The notes under the pieces were generated by a model that saw only the letters and a list, made by a program, of their open reading frames with translations, was not told where the DNA came from and searched no databases. The translations under genes and the position numbers were made by a program. A DNA stretch of 64,000 nucleotides from Kangiella taiwanensis. Its GTDB lineage: Bacteria; Pseudomonadota; Gammaproteobacteria; Enterobacterales; Kangiellaceae. Shown here in pieces: positions 44,771-54,873 of the stretch; within the stretch, counting starts at the first letter, position 1, and each line of letters begins with the position of its first letter. The stretch spans positions 496,001-560,000 of the forward strand of contig NZ_JAHCLT010000002.1 of the NCBI RefSeq assembly GCF_020005165.1, given 5' to 3'.

Positions 44771-45670
44771 TTAATCTGTCTTTTGCTGTAGCGCCCACTG
44801 ATACAGGTCTTTCTTTTTTGCACCTGTGATTTGAGCTGCCAGCTTTGCCGCTTTGTTTGGCGGTAATTCCGATACCAAGTGCGACATGATATGTTTCGCT
44901 TCGCTACTGATACTTTCGTCTGCAACAGCTTTAGTGACGCCTTCGACCATCAACACAAACTCACCTTTTTGTTGATTCGGGTCGTTTATTACCTGTTGTA
45001 GTACTATAGACGCAGTACCCGACAAGATCGTTTCAAAGTTTTTGGTGATTTCTCGCGCAATCACTATATGTCTATCACCCATTACATCGCTCAAATCCTT
45101 TAAACTATCGACAATACGGTGAGAAGATTCATAAAAAACCAGCGTTTCTTTATTATCAGCCAAAGCTTGATACCGTTCGCATCTCGCCTTCGACTTTGAC
45201 GGCAGAAAGCCCCAAAAACTGAAACTGTCAGTAGCTAACCCAGCGACAGATAAGGCTGAGATTAAAGCACTAGCACCAGGGACAGGACTAATCTTGGCGC
45301 TGTGTTGACGTAGGCCTCTCACTAACTTGAACCCTGGGTCACTAATCAGCGGCGTACCCGCGTCAGAAATTAATGCAATCGATTCACCAGTACCTAGCTT
45401 CGCTGCGATTTGCTCGATTCGAGCTTCTTCGTTGTGCTCATGCAACGACATCATAGGTGTTGTAATACCGTAGTGTGACATGAGTCGCTGACTGTGCCGC
45501 GTATCTTCAGCACAAATTAAGCTAACCTGCTTTAAGGTTTCGATTGCACGGTAAGAAATATCGTGAATATTACCAATCGGCGTCGCCACAACATACAAAG
45601 TTCCTGCTGCAATCTGGAACTGTTTGATTTGTTGTGAATTTTTGTTGTGAGAATCTGTCAAATCTGCCAT
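44771..45670 (-). CDS. rsmI: 16S rRNA (cytidine-1402-2'-O) methyltransferase RsmI
   Basis: SAM-dependent ribose methyltransferase acting on C1402 of 16S rRNA, the partner of RsmH. The 299 residues show the tetrapyrrole-methylase fold signatures LYVVATPIGNI, AEDTRHSQRLM and SDAGTPLISDPG. About 20 polar residues precede the conserved start. It is divergent from lpoA, the arrangement known from E. coli and Pseudomonas. Confidence 0.96.
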   Translation of the reverse strand: MADLTDSHNKNSQQIKQFQIAAGTLYVVATPIGNIHDISYRAIETLKQVSLICAEDTRHSQRLMSHYGITTPMMSLHEHNEEARIEQIAAKLGTGESIALISDAGTPLISDPGFKLVRGLRQHSAKISPVPGASALISALSVAGLATDSFSFWGFLPSKSKARCERYQALADNKETLVFYESSHRIVDSLKDLSDVMGDRHIVIAREITKNFETILSGTASIVLQQVINDPNQQKGEFVLMVEGVTKAVADESISSEAKHIMSHLVSELPPNKAAKLAAQITGAKKKDLYQWALQQKTD

Positions 45671-45735
45671 TGGTTCTTTGCCTTGTCATGCATGAGCGCT
45701 TAGAATAACACCATCTACTTCTTGAGAATGGAATT

Positions 45736-47583
45736 ATGACAAAAAAGTCCTTTAACAAGAACCTATCATTAGCGATTTGTAGCTTTTTAGTCGTTTCTTG
45801 TGTCACGACTCAACCTCGTCAGTCAACGTCAGACGATGGTATTCGTGATCGTGTCGCGCAGTCGCCCGACTTTTATTTACAGCAAGCTGAGCAACAACAA
45901 GGAACGGCTCAATCACCTTTTAAGCTCAAAGCGGCTATTGCATACCAAGAAATGGGCCAGCCAACAGAGTCTTATGCCCTATTACGCAGCTTTCAGCCAA
46001 CCGAGCTTCCAGCCGATGAGCGCGATGCATATTACCTCCTACTAGGTGAAGTTGCTTTGACGCAGGATAAGCCTTTTGAGTCTATTCGTGCGCTACAGTC
46101 TATCGGCAATCCTCAAACCCATAGCCAAAACTGGCAAGCCCACTACGCCAAGACGCTTGCGGATAGTTTGGCGGCTAACAACCGACTGGCTGATGCTGCG
46201 GTTGTACGCTTAAAAGCGGAGCCTCTGATAGAAGATTATCGGATCCTTGAATCACAATTCGAGAAAGCATGGCAGGAGTTATTAGCTTCACCTGTAGGTG
46301 CCATCGAGCTTAAACGATCGCGTGCTTCAGATCACAACATTCTTGGTTGGTTAGACATGGCGATTATCCGTCATCGTTATATGCGAAACGCTTCGAATAT
46401 GTCGGTCGCCATGGAAGAGTGGTCACAAATCTATCCTGAACATCCTGCGATTGATTATCTTGATATGAGTCAAATGGGCTCGTTTGACTTCACAATATCA
46501 GCTCCAACAAAGATCGGTTTGTTCGTGCCATTATCCGGCAACCTAGCACCAGTTGGCCAACTAATACGAGATGGCTTCATGGCTGGCTATTATGAGCAAG
46601 CCATCACTGCTGAGTCTGCGGACGTGGTCGTTTATGATACTCACGGTATTGATATGCAAACCCTCTACCAAAGAGCTTTTGAAGAAGGTGTGGACTTTGT
46701 GGTGGGGCCATTACTTAAGTCCAATATGGAAGACTTAGCGGCACAGCCGAGTTTACCTATCCCGACACTGGCGCTAAACCGCTTGGACTCACACTATATC
46801 CCGAGCAACTTTTTCCAGTTTGGCTTACCGATAGAAGATGAGGCGCGACAAATTGCACGCCACGCCATGCGCCAAGGGCAAGACAGAGCGTTTGTTATCA
46901 ACGCAGACTCATCACTAGGTAAACGTGCAGTCGAAGCGTTCACACAAGAGTTTGAGCAAATGGGGGGTTACATCGTTAAAGTAGCCAATATCTCACACAA
47001 CCAAAACGTAAAAGCTGCAGTCATGACCATGCTCGGAGCTGATCAAGCTGAAAAGCGCGCGCAAGATCTGCAAAATTTCCTCAACGTACCTATTGAGGCC
47101 AGTGGGCAAGGCTCCGCTACAGCCGACTTTATTTTCCTCATATCAAAAGTCGACAAAGCTAGAATTATTAAGCCTTATTTGAATTACTATTACGCCTACG
47201 ATTTACCGGTGTACGCGACTTCAAACGTCTACGAAGGATACACCAACCCGACTCGCGACAATGACTTGGATGGTATTTCGTTTACCGACGCCCCTTGGAT
47301 GTTAGGTAGTACTGAGTCCATCAAAGACAGTCGTACAAAAATGAATCAATTAGTTCCAAACTCAACTGGAACCTTGGCACGTTTCTTTGCTTTGGGCCAC
47401 GATGCTTACGCTATCATCCCTCAATTAGCTGAATTTGCTCAAAACCCCAACCATTTTATAGAAGGCTTGTCCGGCACTTTGAGTATGGACTCTTATGGTC
47501 AATTTATACGACAACTGTCTTGGGGAATGTTCAAGAACGGCAAGATGATACCAGTTAGTGTGCAAACGAGCTTGGACCGGTAA
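45736..47583 (+). CDS. lpoA: Outer-membrane lipoprotein LpoA, activator of PBP1a
   Basis: Outer-membrane lipoprotein that reaches through the periplasm to stimulate the glycan synthase PBP1a. The 615 residues begin with a lipoprotein signal (LVVSC, Cys22), then a helical TPR-like N-domain (about 45-240) and a periplasmic-binding-protein-like LppC domain (from KIGLFVPLSGNLAPVG). It is the first gene of lpoA-yraN-diaA-dolP. Confidence 0.95.
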   Translation: MTKKSFNKNLSLAICSFLVVSCVTTQPRQSTSDDGIRDRVAQSPDFYLQQAEQQQGTAQSPFKLKAAIAYQEMGQPTESYALLRSFQPTELPADERDAYYLLLGEVALTQDKPFESIRALQSIGNPQTHSQNWQAHYAKTLADSLAANNRLADAAVVRLKAEPLIEDYRILESQFEKAWQELLASPVGAIELKRSRASDHNILGWLDMAIIRHRYMRNASNMSVAMEEWSQIYPEHPAIDYLDMSQMGSFDFTISAPTKIGLFVPLSGNLAPVGQLIRDGFMAGYYEQAITAESADVVVYDTHGIDMQTLYQRAFEEGVDFVVGPLLKSNMEDLAAQPSLPIPTLALNRLDSHYIPSNFFQFGLPIEDEARQIARHAMRQGQDRAFVINADSSLGKRAVEAFTQEFEQMGGYIVKVANISHNQNVKAAVMTMLGADQAEKRAQDLQNFLNVPIEASGQGSATADFIFLISKVDKARIIKPYLNYYYAYDLPVYATSNVYEGYTNPTRDNDLDGISFTDAPWMLGSTESIKDSRTKMNQLVPNSTGTLARFFALGHDAYAIIPQLAEFAQNPNHFIEGLSGTLSMDSYGQFIRQLSWGMFKNGKMIPVSVQTSLDR

Positions 47584-47642
47584 CGCCCAGCTCTTCGGAA
47601 CTTTAATCCGTTGTAGGGTCAAAGTCATTATCAAGGATTGAT

Positions 47643-48616
<974 letters not shown>

Positions 48617-48619
48617 TTC

Positions 48620-49147
48620 ATGAATTTAAAACAAACTTTGCGCATATTTAGCCTAGTCATCGTGACAGCGACCTTTTTACCGGCCTGCACAACATTCGGC
48701 ACCTTGGCGGAAGATAGTAGCATTGAAAGCCGTGTATACACGATTACAGACGCTATCGAAGCGAAAAATAAACCATCCTTCATTGGCGTTGAAAGTCATA
48801 ACCTTTATGTTTTGATTTACGGGCAGGTACCTTCTGATGAAGTAAAAGCACAAGTTTCAAGAGAAGTAAAAGGCATCCCTGAGATCCGTAAAGTCTTTAA
48901 TGAACTCCGCATAGCAGATCCTGATTCTGTCAGCACCATGTCTGATACTTGGATCACGACCAAGGTAAAGTCCAGTCTTGCGGCAGAAAAAGGTCTAGAC
49001 TCCAAACGCATCAACGTCACCACAGAAGCAGGTGAGGTTTTCCTGATGGGTCTGGTCACCCGCGAAGAAGGTGATAAAGCAGCTTTAGTAGCCCGTAATA
49101 TTTCAGGCGTTAAGAAAGTCGTTAAGATCTTTGAATACATTAACTAA
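48620..49147 (+). CDS. dolP: Outer-membrane lipoprotein DolP (dual BON domains)
   Basis: 175-residue lipoprotein (lipobox FLPAC, Cys23) with two BON domains (about 50-105 and 115-172). In E. coli DolP (YraP) supports outer-membrane integrity and the BAM complex. It starts 3 bases after diaA and ends at a terminator. Confidence 0.93.
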   Translation: MNLKQTLRIFSLVIVTATFLPACTTFGTLAEDSSIESRVYTITDAIEAKNKPSFIGVESHNLYVLIYGQVPSDEVKAQVSREVKGIPEIRKVFNELRIADPDSVSTMSDTWITTKVKSSLAAEKGLDSKRINVTTEAGEVFLMGLVTREEGDKAALVARNISGVKKVVKIFEYIN

Positions 49148-49164
49148 AGCCCTGACCACAGCTA

Positions 49165-49195
49165 TAAAAAAGCCCAGCATTTGCTGGGCTTTTTT
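49165..49195. terminator. Bidirectional terminator between dolP and sspB
   Basis: A6-GCCCAGCA-TT-TGCTGGGC-T6: a perfect stem with A and T tracts on both sides, serving the converging dolP and sspB. The sspB stop codon lies in the T tract. Confidence 0.93.
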
Positions 49196-49625
49196 ATTTA
49201 ACAACTTTTAAGTTTGGTCGGCCTTTTGGAGGCGTCGGCGGTTCATCATCTGGGCCATCATCATTACCATTGTTTTCCGATGATTGAGGCGACTCACCAT
49301 CACCGTACATGTTTGGCGAGAACATGATGCCTTGATCGTTCTCTCGTGCGTAAATGGCAACGATCGAGTTCATTGGAATATAAATGTTAAGAGACTTGCC
49401 AGAAAACCGAGCGCTAAAACTTAAAAAGTCATGATTAAGCTCAAAGTTAGCCACTGCTTCTGGTGCAATATTAAGTACGATTTTGCCATCATTCGCGAAT
49501 TGCTGAGGGACATCTACCTCTGGGTGAGAACAATCGACGAGAACTTGAGGGGTCCAGCCATTATCTATCATCCACTCATAGTAAGCGATGAGAAGATAAG
49601 GCTGTAATGGCGTGGTATCCGCCAT
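49194..49625 (-). CDS. sspB: ClpXP specificity-enhancing factor SspB
   Basis: Adaptor that delivers ssrA-tagged proteins to ClpXP. The 143 residues have the dimeric substrate-binding domain (TPLQPYLLIAYYEWMIDNGWTP start, FSARFSGKSLNIYIP), a Gly/Asn/Pro-rich linker and the ClpX-binding tail GRPNLKVVK. Its ATG overlaps the sspA stop by one base. Confidence 0.95.
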   Translation of the reverse strand: MADTTPLQPYLLIAYYEWMIDNGWTPQVLVDCSHPEVDVPQQFANDGKIVLNIAPEAVANFELNHDFLSFSARFSGKSLNIYIPMNSIVAIYARENDQGIMFSPNMYGDGESPQSSENNGNDDGPDDEPPTPPKGRPNLKVVK

Positions 49626-50257
49626 TACATTAAGCCTAGTTTCATTTCACGCTCTTCTTCAGTCAAACTGACTTTGAAAGATTCGCGCTCAAAGATTTTT
49701 TCCATGTATTCGTGGATGGCTTTGCTGCCACGGCCACTGATTTCGATACCCAGCTGGTCTGCGCGCCACAATAAAGGTGCGATAACGCAATCAACCAACG
49801 AGAACTCTTCACTCATGAAATATGGGTTGCTCGCAAATACCGGAGATAACGCTAAAATGCTTTCTTGTAGCTCTTTACGCGCTTTCTTTGCTTTAGCTTC
49901 GGTACCGTTCACAATGATTTCGTATTGGCTGTACCACTCTTTCTGGATACGATGCATCATTAAACGACTGCGGCCACGAGTGACAGGATAAACAGGCATC
50001 AATGGCGGATGAGGAAAGCGCTCATCTAAATATTCCATCACGATACTTGCTTCATACAACACAAGATCACGGTCAATTAGAGTTGGTACTGAGCCATACG
50101 GGTTCAGATCCATTAAATCTTCCGGGACTTTGTCAGAAGTCACTTCTACCACTTCATAATTCACACCTTTTTCAGCCAGCACAATACGTGCCTGATGACT
50201 GTAAACATCATTGCCTGAATAAAGTGTCATTACTGAACGTTTGGCAACTACGGCCAT
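49625..50257 (-). CDS. sspA: Stringent starvation protein A
   Basis: GST-fold protein that binds RNA polymerase and aids stationary-phase and acid-stress gene expression. I start at ATG 50257 (210 residues), which has AGGAG 8 bases upstream. The thioredoxin-like N-domain (VMTLYSGNDVYSHQARIVLAEKG) and the helical C-domain with FSLVDCVIAPLLWR are clear. It lies 51 bases after petC. Confidence 0.94.
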   Translation of the reverse strand: MAVVAKRSVMTLYSGNDVYSHQARIVLAEKGVNYEVVEVTSDKVPEDLMDLNPYGSVPTLIDRDLVLYEASIVMEYLDERFPHPPLMPVYPVTRGRSRLMMHRIQKEWYSQYEIIVNGTEAKAKKARKELQESILALSPVFASNPYFMSEEFSLVDCVIAPLLWRADQLGIEISGRGSKAIHEYMEKIFERESFKVSLTEEEREMKLGLM

Positions 50258-50278
50258 ACTTTTTCTCCTAAACAGTAA

Positions 50279-50297
50279 GGGCCTCTGAGCGAGGCCC
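50279..50297 (-). terminator. Weak terminator or attenuator after petC
   Basis: On the minus strand GGGCCTC-GCTCA-GAGGCCC is followed only by TTACTGTTT. It may partly terminate petABC transcription before sspA. Confidence 0.5.
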
Positions 50298-50308
50298 ATC
50301 AAACCGAA

Positions 50309-51196
50309 TTACTTCTTCTTAATGTCTTTCCAGAACTCTTTCTTCAAGAAGTAAGCTAATACCAGTAGGATCAATAAGAACAATAATGTCCAAAGACCGA
50401 TAGCCTTACTCTTCAATTTCACTGGATTAGCGGTATACGCCATGAAAGCAACCAAGTCGCGCATCGCGTGGTCATACTCTTCCGGCGTCATTTCACCTTC
50501 TTCTACGATAGTGAACATATTGCCTTCACGAGCAATCTTAGTAACTTCCAACTCAGCGTCATGCACTTCTTCTTCAATCAATGCAATCTCTTCTTCTGCT
50601 TTAGCTACCGCCTCAGCTGAAGCTTCTGAGTTCTTTAGCGTTGCTTTTAGCTCTTCGATACGAGCTTTGCCACTAGCAATAGTGTCTTCAACGGCTAATA
50701 GTTCGTCGCTTTTGCGCTGCAAGCCTTGTAAATCTGACAATACGTGCGGCATACCAACACTTGGGAAAACTGTGTTGTTCACGCCATATGGACGAGCATC
50801 GTCAAGGTAGAAAGCACGCAGGTAGTTATATACCCAGTCATTGCCTCGAACACGTGCCACTAACGATAAATCGAGTGGATTAACGCCGAACCATTTCTCA
50901 GCAAGATCGTTATCCATCGCTTTATCCATAGTGTCACCAAGCTTGCCTTCACCTAGAATCAGCTCTGACGCTTGTTCTTCAGTTAAGTCCAAGTCTTGTG
51001 CAATACGTGAATAGCGTACGTACTCCATTGAGTGACAACCTTGACAATAGTTAACGAATAACTTGGCGCCATTCTGAATCGACGCCTTATCACCATAGTT
51101 GACGTTTGCCTTATCGTTTGGATAAGTCGTACCACCACCCGCAGCAATAGCGGCGACAGGTAGCAGGAATAAAATAGCTGTGATTAACTTTTTCAT
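50309..51196 (-). CDS. petC: Cytochrome c1 of the bc1 complex, with coiled-coil insertion
   Basis: Heme subunit of ubiquinol-cytochrome c reductase. The 295 residues have a signal peptide, the heme motif C51-Q-G-C54-H55, the likely axial Met149 (VGMPHV), and a C-terminal membrane anchor (about 266-284). Between DLQG and the FTIVEEGEMTPEEYD segment lies an extra ~60-residue Glu/Ala/Lys-rich stretch (161-222) with coiled-coil character, which replaces a short loop in the usual family. This makes it longer than the ~260 residues of Pseudomonas c1. The start overlaps petB by 4 bases. Confidence 0.93.
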   Translation of the reverse strand: MKKLITAILFLLPVAAIAAGGGTTYPNDKANVNYGDKASIQNGAKLFVNYCQGCHSMEYVRYSRIAQDLDLTEEQASELILGEGKLGDTMDKAMDNDLAEKWFGVNPLDLSLVARVRGNDWVYNYLRAFYLDDARPYGVNNTVFPSVGMPHVLSDLQGLQRKSDELLAVEDTIASGKARIEELKATLKNSEASAEAVAKAEEEIALIEEEVHDAELEVTKIAREGNMFTIVEEGEMTPEEYDHAMRDLVAFMAYTANPVKLKSKAIGLWTLLFLLILLVLAYFLKKEFWKDIKKK

Positions 51197-52404
51197 TTGT
51201 CTGTTACCCTCTCTGGTACTGGCTTCGTTTTCTCAAACTTCGGTAAGAACCAAAGCGCGATAAAGAAGAAGAAGTAGTAAGCCGTACAAATTTGACCCAG
51301 TAGCGCTGTTGTTGGTGTAACTGCAATGACACCCAACACGCCTAGGATGATGAACGATACAACGAAGAAGAACAATAGAACTTTAAACGAAGTACCACGG
51401 TAACGAATTGACTTCACTTTCTGACGGTCTAACCATGGCAATAGGAATAAAATCACAATCGCCAATGCCATCACCACAAAGCCACCAAACGGATCTGGAA
51501 CTGCACGTAACATCGTATAGAACGGTGTAAAGTACCAAACTGGAGCAATGTGAGGCGGTGTCTTCAGCGGATTCGCTGGCTCAAAGTTTGGACGCTCTAG
51601 GAAATAGCCGCCAAAGTCAGGAGCAAAGAACACGATGCTTAAGAAGATCATCAAGAAGACCACCACGCCCACAATGTCTTTCACTGTGTAGTATGGGTGG
51701 AATGGGATACCGTCTAGTGGGATACCGTTCTCGTCTTTCTTCTCTTTGATTTCAACGCCGTCAGGGTTGTTAGAGCCGACTTTGTGTAGTGCAACGATGT
51801 GTAAGAACACCATAGCAACAAGTGCTAATGGTACTGCAACCACGTGTAACGCAAAGAAACGGTTAAGAGACGCAAGGGACAAAGTAAAGTCACCACGAAT
51901 CCACTCAACCAAGTCAGGACCGATGACTGGGATAGTACCGAAGAGGTTAATAATTACCTGAGCACCCCAGAACGACATCTGACCCCATGGCAATAAGTAG
52001 CCCATGAACGCTTCAGCCATTAATAGTACAAAAATAATCATACCGAAGATCCACACTAACTCGCGCGGCTTCTTGTATGAACCATAAATAATGCCACGGA
52101 ACATGTGTAAGTAAACGACCACAAAGAAGGCAGAAGCACCTGTCGAGTGTAGATAACGGATAATCCAACCCATGTCGACATCACGCATGATGTACTCTAC
52201 AGACGCAAACGGCTCGCTTGGGCTGTAGAACATGGTTAACCAGATACCGGTTAATAGTTGGTTAACTAGCACAAGAAGTGCTAATGAACCGAAGAAATAC
52301 CAAAAGTTAAAGTTCTTTGGCGCATAGTATTCAGCAAGATGCTCATTCCAAACTTTTGTCGCAGGGAAACGTGCGTCAAGCCATGACATAAAGCTTTTAA
52401 ACAT
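51193..52404 (-). CDS. petB: Cytochrome b of the bc1 complex
   Basis: Membrane core of complex III, carrying both b hemes and the quinone sites. The 403 residues span eight membrane helices; paired heme-ligand histidines appear in the HSTGASAFFVVVYLHMFRG and FALHVVAVPLALVAMVFLHI helices, and the PEWY-like Qo motif reads APVWYFTPFY, where the usual Glu position is Val-Trp context, i.e. PVWY as in many proteobacteria. It overlaps petA by one base and petC by four. Confidence 0.95.
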   Translation of the reverse strand: MFKSFMSWLDARFPATKVWNEHLAEYYAPKNFNFWYFFGSLALLVLVNQLLTGIWLTMFYSPSEPFASVEYIMRDVDMGWIIRYLHSTGASAFFVVVYLHMFRGIIYGSYKKPRELVWIFGMIIFVLLMAEAFMGYLLPWGQMSFWGAQVIINLFGTIPVIGPDLVEWIRGDFTLSLASLNRFFALHVVAVPLALVAMVFLHIVALHKVGSNNPDGVEIKEKKDENGIPLDGIPFHPYYTVKDIVGVVVFLMIFLSIVFFAPDFGGYFLERPNFEPANPLKTPPHIAPVWYFTPFYTMLRAVPDPFGGFVVMALAIVILFLLPWLDRQKVKSIRYRGTSFKVLLFFFVVSFIILGVLGVIAVTPTTALLGQICTAYYFFFFIALWFLPKFEKTKPVPERVTDK

Positions 52405-52991
52405 TAGGCACCCCCATCTTCGCCCACAACGATAACTTTGCTCGCTGTGTCAATTGTGTAAGGCGGAACTTCCAAGTTAGCGTTCGCTGGTACGCCCGCG
52501 TAAACACGGCCAGCCAAGTCAAACTTAGAACCATGACATGGGCAGTAGAAACCACCAAGCCAATCGTTTTCCAATGAACCAGCTTCAGCGTAAAGCGTTG
52601 GTGAACACCCTAAGTGTGTACACAAACCAACAGCAACGAAGATCTCAGGCTCAATTGAGCGGAACTCGTTTTTACAATAAGCAGGTTGTTGATCAGCTTC
52701 TGAGTTTGGATCCGCAACTTTCTCTTCACTATTAGAGATGCTGCCTAGCATTTTCTGATCACGACGGATAATCCATACCGGCTTACCACGCCACTCAACA
52801 GTAATCTGCTGACCAACTTCTAGTTTGCTATATTCTTGCTCTACTGGCGCACCGGCGGATTGTGCTTTCGCACTCGGTGCCCAGGAACGTACAAAAGGTA
52901 CAGCCGCACCAATCACACCAACCGCGCCTACTGCTGAAGTAGCCCCGATTAGGAGATTCCTGCGTCCTTTGTTAACGCCCTGATTACTCAT
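52404..52991 (-). CDS. petA: Rieske iron-sulfur subunit of the bc1 complex
   Basis: 2Fe-2S subunit that oxidises ubiquinol and reduces cytochrome c1. I start at ATG 52991 (195 residues, MSNQGVNKGRRNLL), with GGGGAG upstream; the longer GTG frame adds ten unlikely residues. A twin-arginine signal-anchor (GRRNLL plus a hydrophobic helix) precedes the cluster ligands C124/H126 and C150/H153 in CTHLGC and CPCHGS, with C129 and C152 as the disulfide pair. It is the first gene of petABC; a GGTCAGACC palindrome lies about 160 bases upstream. Confidence 0.96.
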   Translation of the reverse strand: MSNQGVNKGRRNLLIGATSAVGAVGVIGAAVPFVRSWAPSAKAQSAGAPVEQEYSKLEVGQQITVEWRGKPVWIIRRDQKMLGSISNSEEKVADPNSEADQQPAYCKNEFRSIEPEIFVAVGLCTHLGCSPTLYAEAGSLENDWLGGFYCPCHGSKFDLAGRVYAGVPANANLEVPPYTIDTASKVIVVGEDGGA

Positions 52992-53152
52992 TCGAATAGT
53001 CTCCCCACGAAGAAAACCCACCTGTTACAACAACACGTGGGACAAAATCAATATTGATAAATAAACTGCGCCAAACCGCTCGAATCGAAACACGGTGTCA
53101 GTGGCAGGTTACTGGGCGCATATCTTATAGGAATTGTGGGGTTATTACAATG

Positions 53153-53163
53153 TGGTCAGACCA
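53153..53163 (-). promoter_or_regulatory. GntR-family (PdhR/FadR-like) operator upstream of petABC
   Basis: TGGTCAGACCA is a perfect 11-base palindrome (odd centre), containing the same GGTCAGACC core as the site upstream of aceE (6101-6110). It lies about 160 bases before petA. A second perfect palindrome, ATCAATATTGAT (53047-53058), lies closer to the gene. Confidence 0.5.
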
Positions 53164-53229
53164 GAAGTCAACTTTAAGAAGGTTTCAGCGGATTGAAGTT
53201 AAGTCTTTGAAAATAATACTGTCTAAACA

Positions 53230-53257
53230 AAAACACCCGCCATATGGCAGGTGTTTT
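53230..53257 (-). terminator. Terminator after rpsI
   Basis: On the minus strand AAAACACC-TGCCATATGGC-GGGTGTTTTT: an 8-base outer stem plus the inner GCCATATGGC, then T residues. It ends the rplM-rpsI transcript. Confidence 0.8.
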
Positions 53258-53301
53258 CGTAATCCAGTTTTCTCGAACTTTCGAAAAAGTTGCGTAATAA
53301 A

Positions 53302-53691
53302 TTAACGCTTAGAGAACTGAGGACGTTTACGTGCTTTGTGAAGACCAACTTTCTTACGCTCAACAGCACGTGCATCACGAGTCACATAACCCGCTTGACG
53401 TAGTGGCGTACGAAGCTCTTCGTCATATTCCATAAGTGCACGAGTAATACCGTGGCGGATTGCACCCGCTTGGCCAGTACCACCGCCACCAGAAACAGTA
53501 ACGTAAACATCGAATTTTTCTAGAAGCTCAGTCAACTCAAGTGGTTGACGAACGACCATACGTGACGTCTCACGACCAAAATATTGGTCTAAGCTCTTTT
53601 GGTTTACAGTGATCGCACCGCTACCAGGACGCAAGAATACGCGAGCTGTTGAGCTTTTACGACGACCTGTACCGTAATATTGTTCAGCCAT
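53302..53691 (-). CDS. rpsI: 30S ribosomal protein S9
   Basis: S9 of 129 residues with the typical [19 protein letters not shown] start, [20 protein letters not shown] and the basic tail ending KRPQFSKR, whose final Arg contacts P-site tRNA. It follows rplM by 11 bases, the universal pairing. Confidence 0.98.
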   Translation of the reverse strand: MAEQYYGTGRRKSSTARVFLRPGSGAITVNQKSLDQYFGRETSRMVVRQPLELTELLEKFDVYVTVSGGGGTGQAGAIRHGITRALMEYDEELRTPLRQAGYVTRDARAVERKKVGLHKARKRPQFSKR

Positions 53692-53702
53692 GATTTCCTA
53701 CC

Positions 53703-54131
53703 TTAAATATCTAATTCAATAGGTTGCTGAGCGGCATGGTTATGCTCAGAGCCTGCGTAAACTTTCAATTTGCGGAACATTTCACGGCCTAATGGGTTCT
53801 TAGGCAACATACCTTTAACCGCCTTCTCAATAATCATTTCAGGCTTTTCAGCTTGAAGTTTATTGAAGTTAGTCTCTTTGATACCACCAGGGTAACCAGA
53901 GTGACGGTAGTACATCTTATCGTCCGCTTTCTTACCAGTTACGGTAACTTTCTCAGCATTGATGATAACGATGTAATCGCCAGTATCAACGTGAGGTGTG
54001 TATTCAGCTTTATGCTTGCCTTTTAAACGGCGAGCGACTTCAGTCGCCAAGCGACCTAATGTTTTGCCTTCTGCATCAACGACATACCAGTCGCGTTTTA
54101 CAGTCTCAGGCTTTGCACTAAATGTTTTCAT
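53703..54131 (-). CDS. rplM: 50S ribosomal protein L13
   Basis: L13, an early assembly protein of the 50S subunit. I start at ATG 54131 (142 residues, the E. coli length), with GGAG upstream; the frame continues back for twelve spurious codons. Signatures: [31 protein letters not shown] and [20 protein letters not shown]13 represses its own operon through the mRNA leader in E. coli; the leader here is also structured. Confidence 0.98.
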   Translation of the reverse strand: MKTFSAKPETVKRDWYVVDAEGKTLGRLATEVARRLKGKHKAEYTPHVDTGDYIVIINAEKVTVTGKKADDKMYYRHSGYPGGIKETNFNKLQAEKPEMIIEKAVKGMLPKNPLGREMFRKLKVYAGSEHNHAAQQPIELDI

Positions 54132-54473
54132 ATTCGTTAAGCTCCAAAAAGCCATTTGCACTCGCAAAAATAAGCCGTCATAGACGACCTATCAGACCGC
54201 TGACGCTCGCTATAAGTCAGTCACCAGCCCATAAAAAAGAGCGCAAATCATACAGAACCCGCCCCTATATTACAAGTGGCAGGCGAAGGATTTACTAAAT
54301 TTATGTTTCGTCTTGGGCAAATTTACGAATTTTCAAACAAATCCTTTCAAAAAGACTTTATTTACGGGGCTTTTAACGCTATAAATAAAACTGCGTTGGG
54401 AGAGTCAATTTTGCATTGCTCGCCAAGACAGTACGTATTTTAACAGTCAAACAACCCAAGAGGCAAAGGAAAA
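54132..54473. promoter_or_regulatory. Divergent rplM/HU-like promoter region and L13 leader
   Basis: About 340 noncoding bases. The part nearest rplM could form an L13-type leader (for example CTGAC/GTCAG near 54196-54220 on the minus strand). On the plus side a TATAAAT near 54380 may serve the HU-like gene. No precise operator or start point can be given. Confidence 0.35.
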
Positions 54474-54815
54474 ATGGCAGATAATAAAGCTCGCAAGATT
54501 ACTGCGGTCAAAGAGAAGTTCACCAAAACCCAAATTTTAAATGAAATCGCTGCTCAAACAGGCCTTACTAAGAAAGATGTAGGTGCTGTAATTGATGAAC
54601 TAGGGATTGTTATTGAGCGTCATATCAAGAAACGTTCCGTAGGCGAATTCACCCTTCCTGGATTATTAAAAATTAGCACAGTGAAAAAGCCTGCTGTTAA
54701 AGCACGTAAAGGTATCAACCCTTTCACTGGGGAAGAAACCACCTTTAAAGCAAAGCCTGCTTCTACAGCGGTTAAAGTTCGTCCTCTTAAAAAGCTAAAG
54801 GATATGGCGAAGTAA
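54474..54815 (+). CDS. HU-family DNA-binding protein
   Basis: 113-residue histone-like protein of the HU/IHF superfamily. The helical dimer part (TKTQILNEIAAQTGLTKKDVGAVIDELG) is followed by the beta arm region (GEFTLPGLLKISTVKKPAVKARKGINPFTGE) and a Lys-rich tail. It is longer and more divergent than HU proper (90 residues), with an extra Lys/Arg N-terminus; similar proteins are known in other proteobacteria. AAAGGA precedes the ATG. A terminator follows. Confidence 0.88.
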   Translation: MADNKARKITAVKEKFTKTQILNEIAAQTGLTKKDVGAVIDELGIVIERHIKKRSVGEFTLPGLLKISTVKKPAVKARKGINPFTGEETTFKAKPASTAVKVRPLKKLKDMAK

Positions 54816-54836
54816 AACTGCCTTAAAGAATTCCTT

Positions 54837-54863
54837 AAAAGCTGGCCGAGGCCAGCTTTTTTT
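54837..54863. terminator. Terminator between the HU-like gene and zapE
   Basis: AAAAGCTGGCC-GAG-GCCAGC-T7, a perfect stem serving the plus-strand HU-like gene and, with its A side, perhaps zapE on the other strand. Confidence 0.9.
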
Positions 54864-54873
54864 ATGCCTATGT

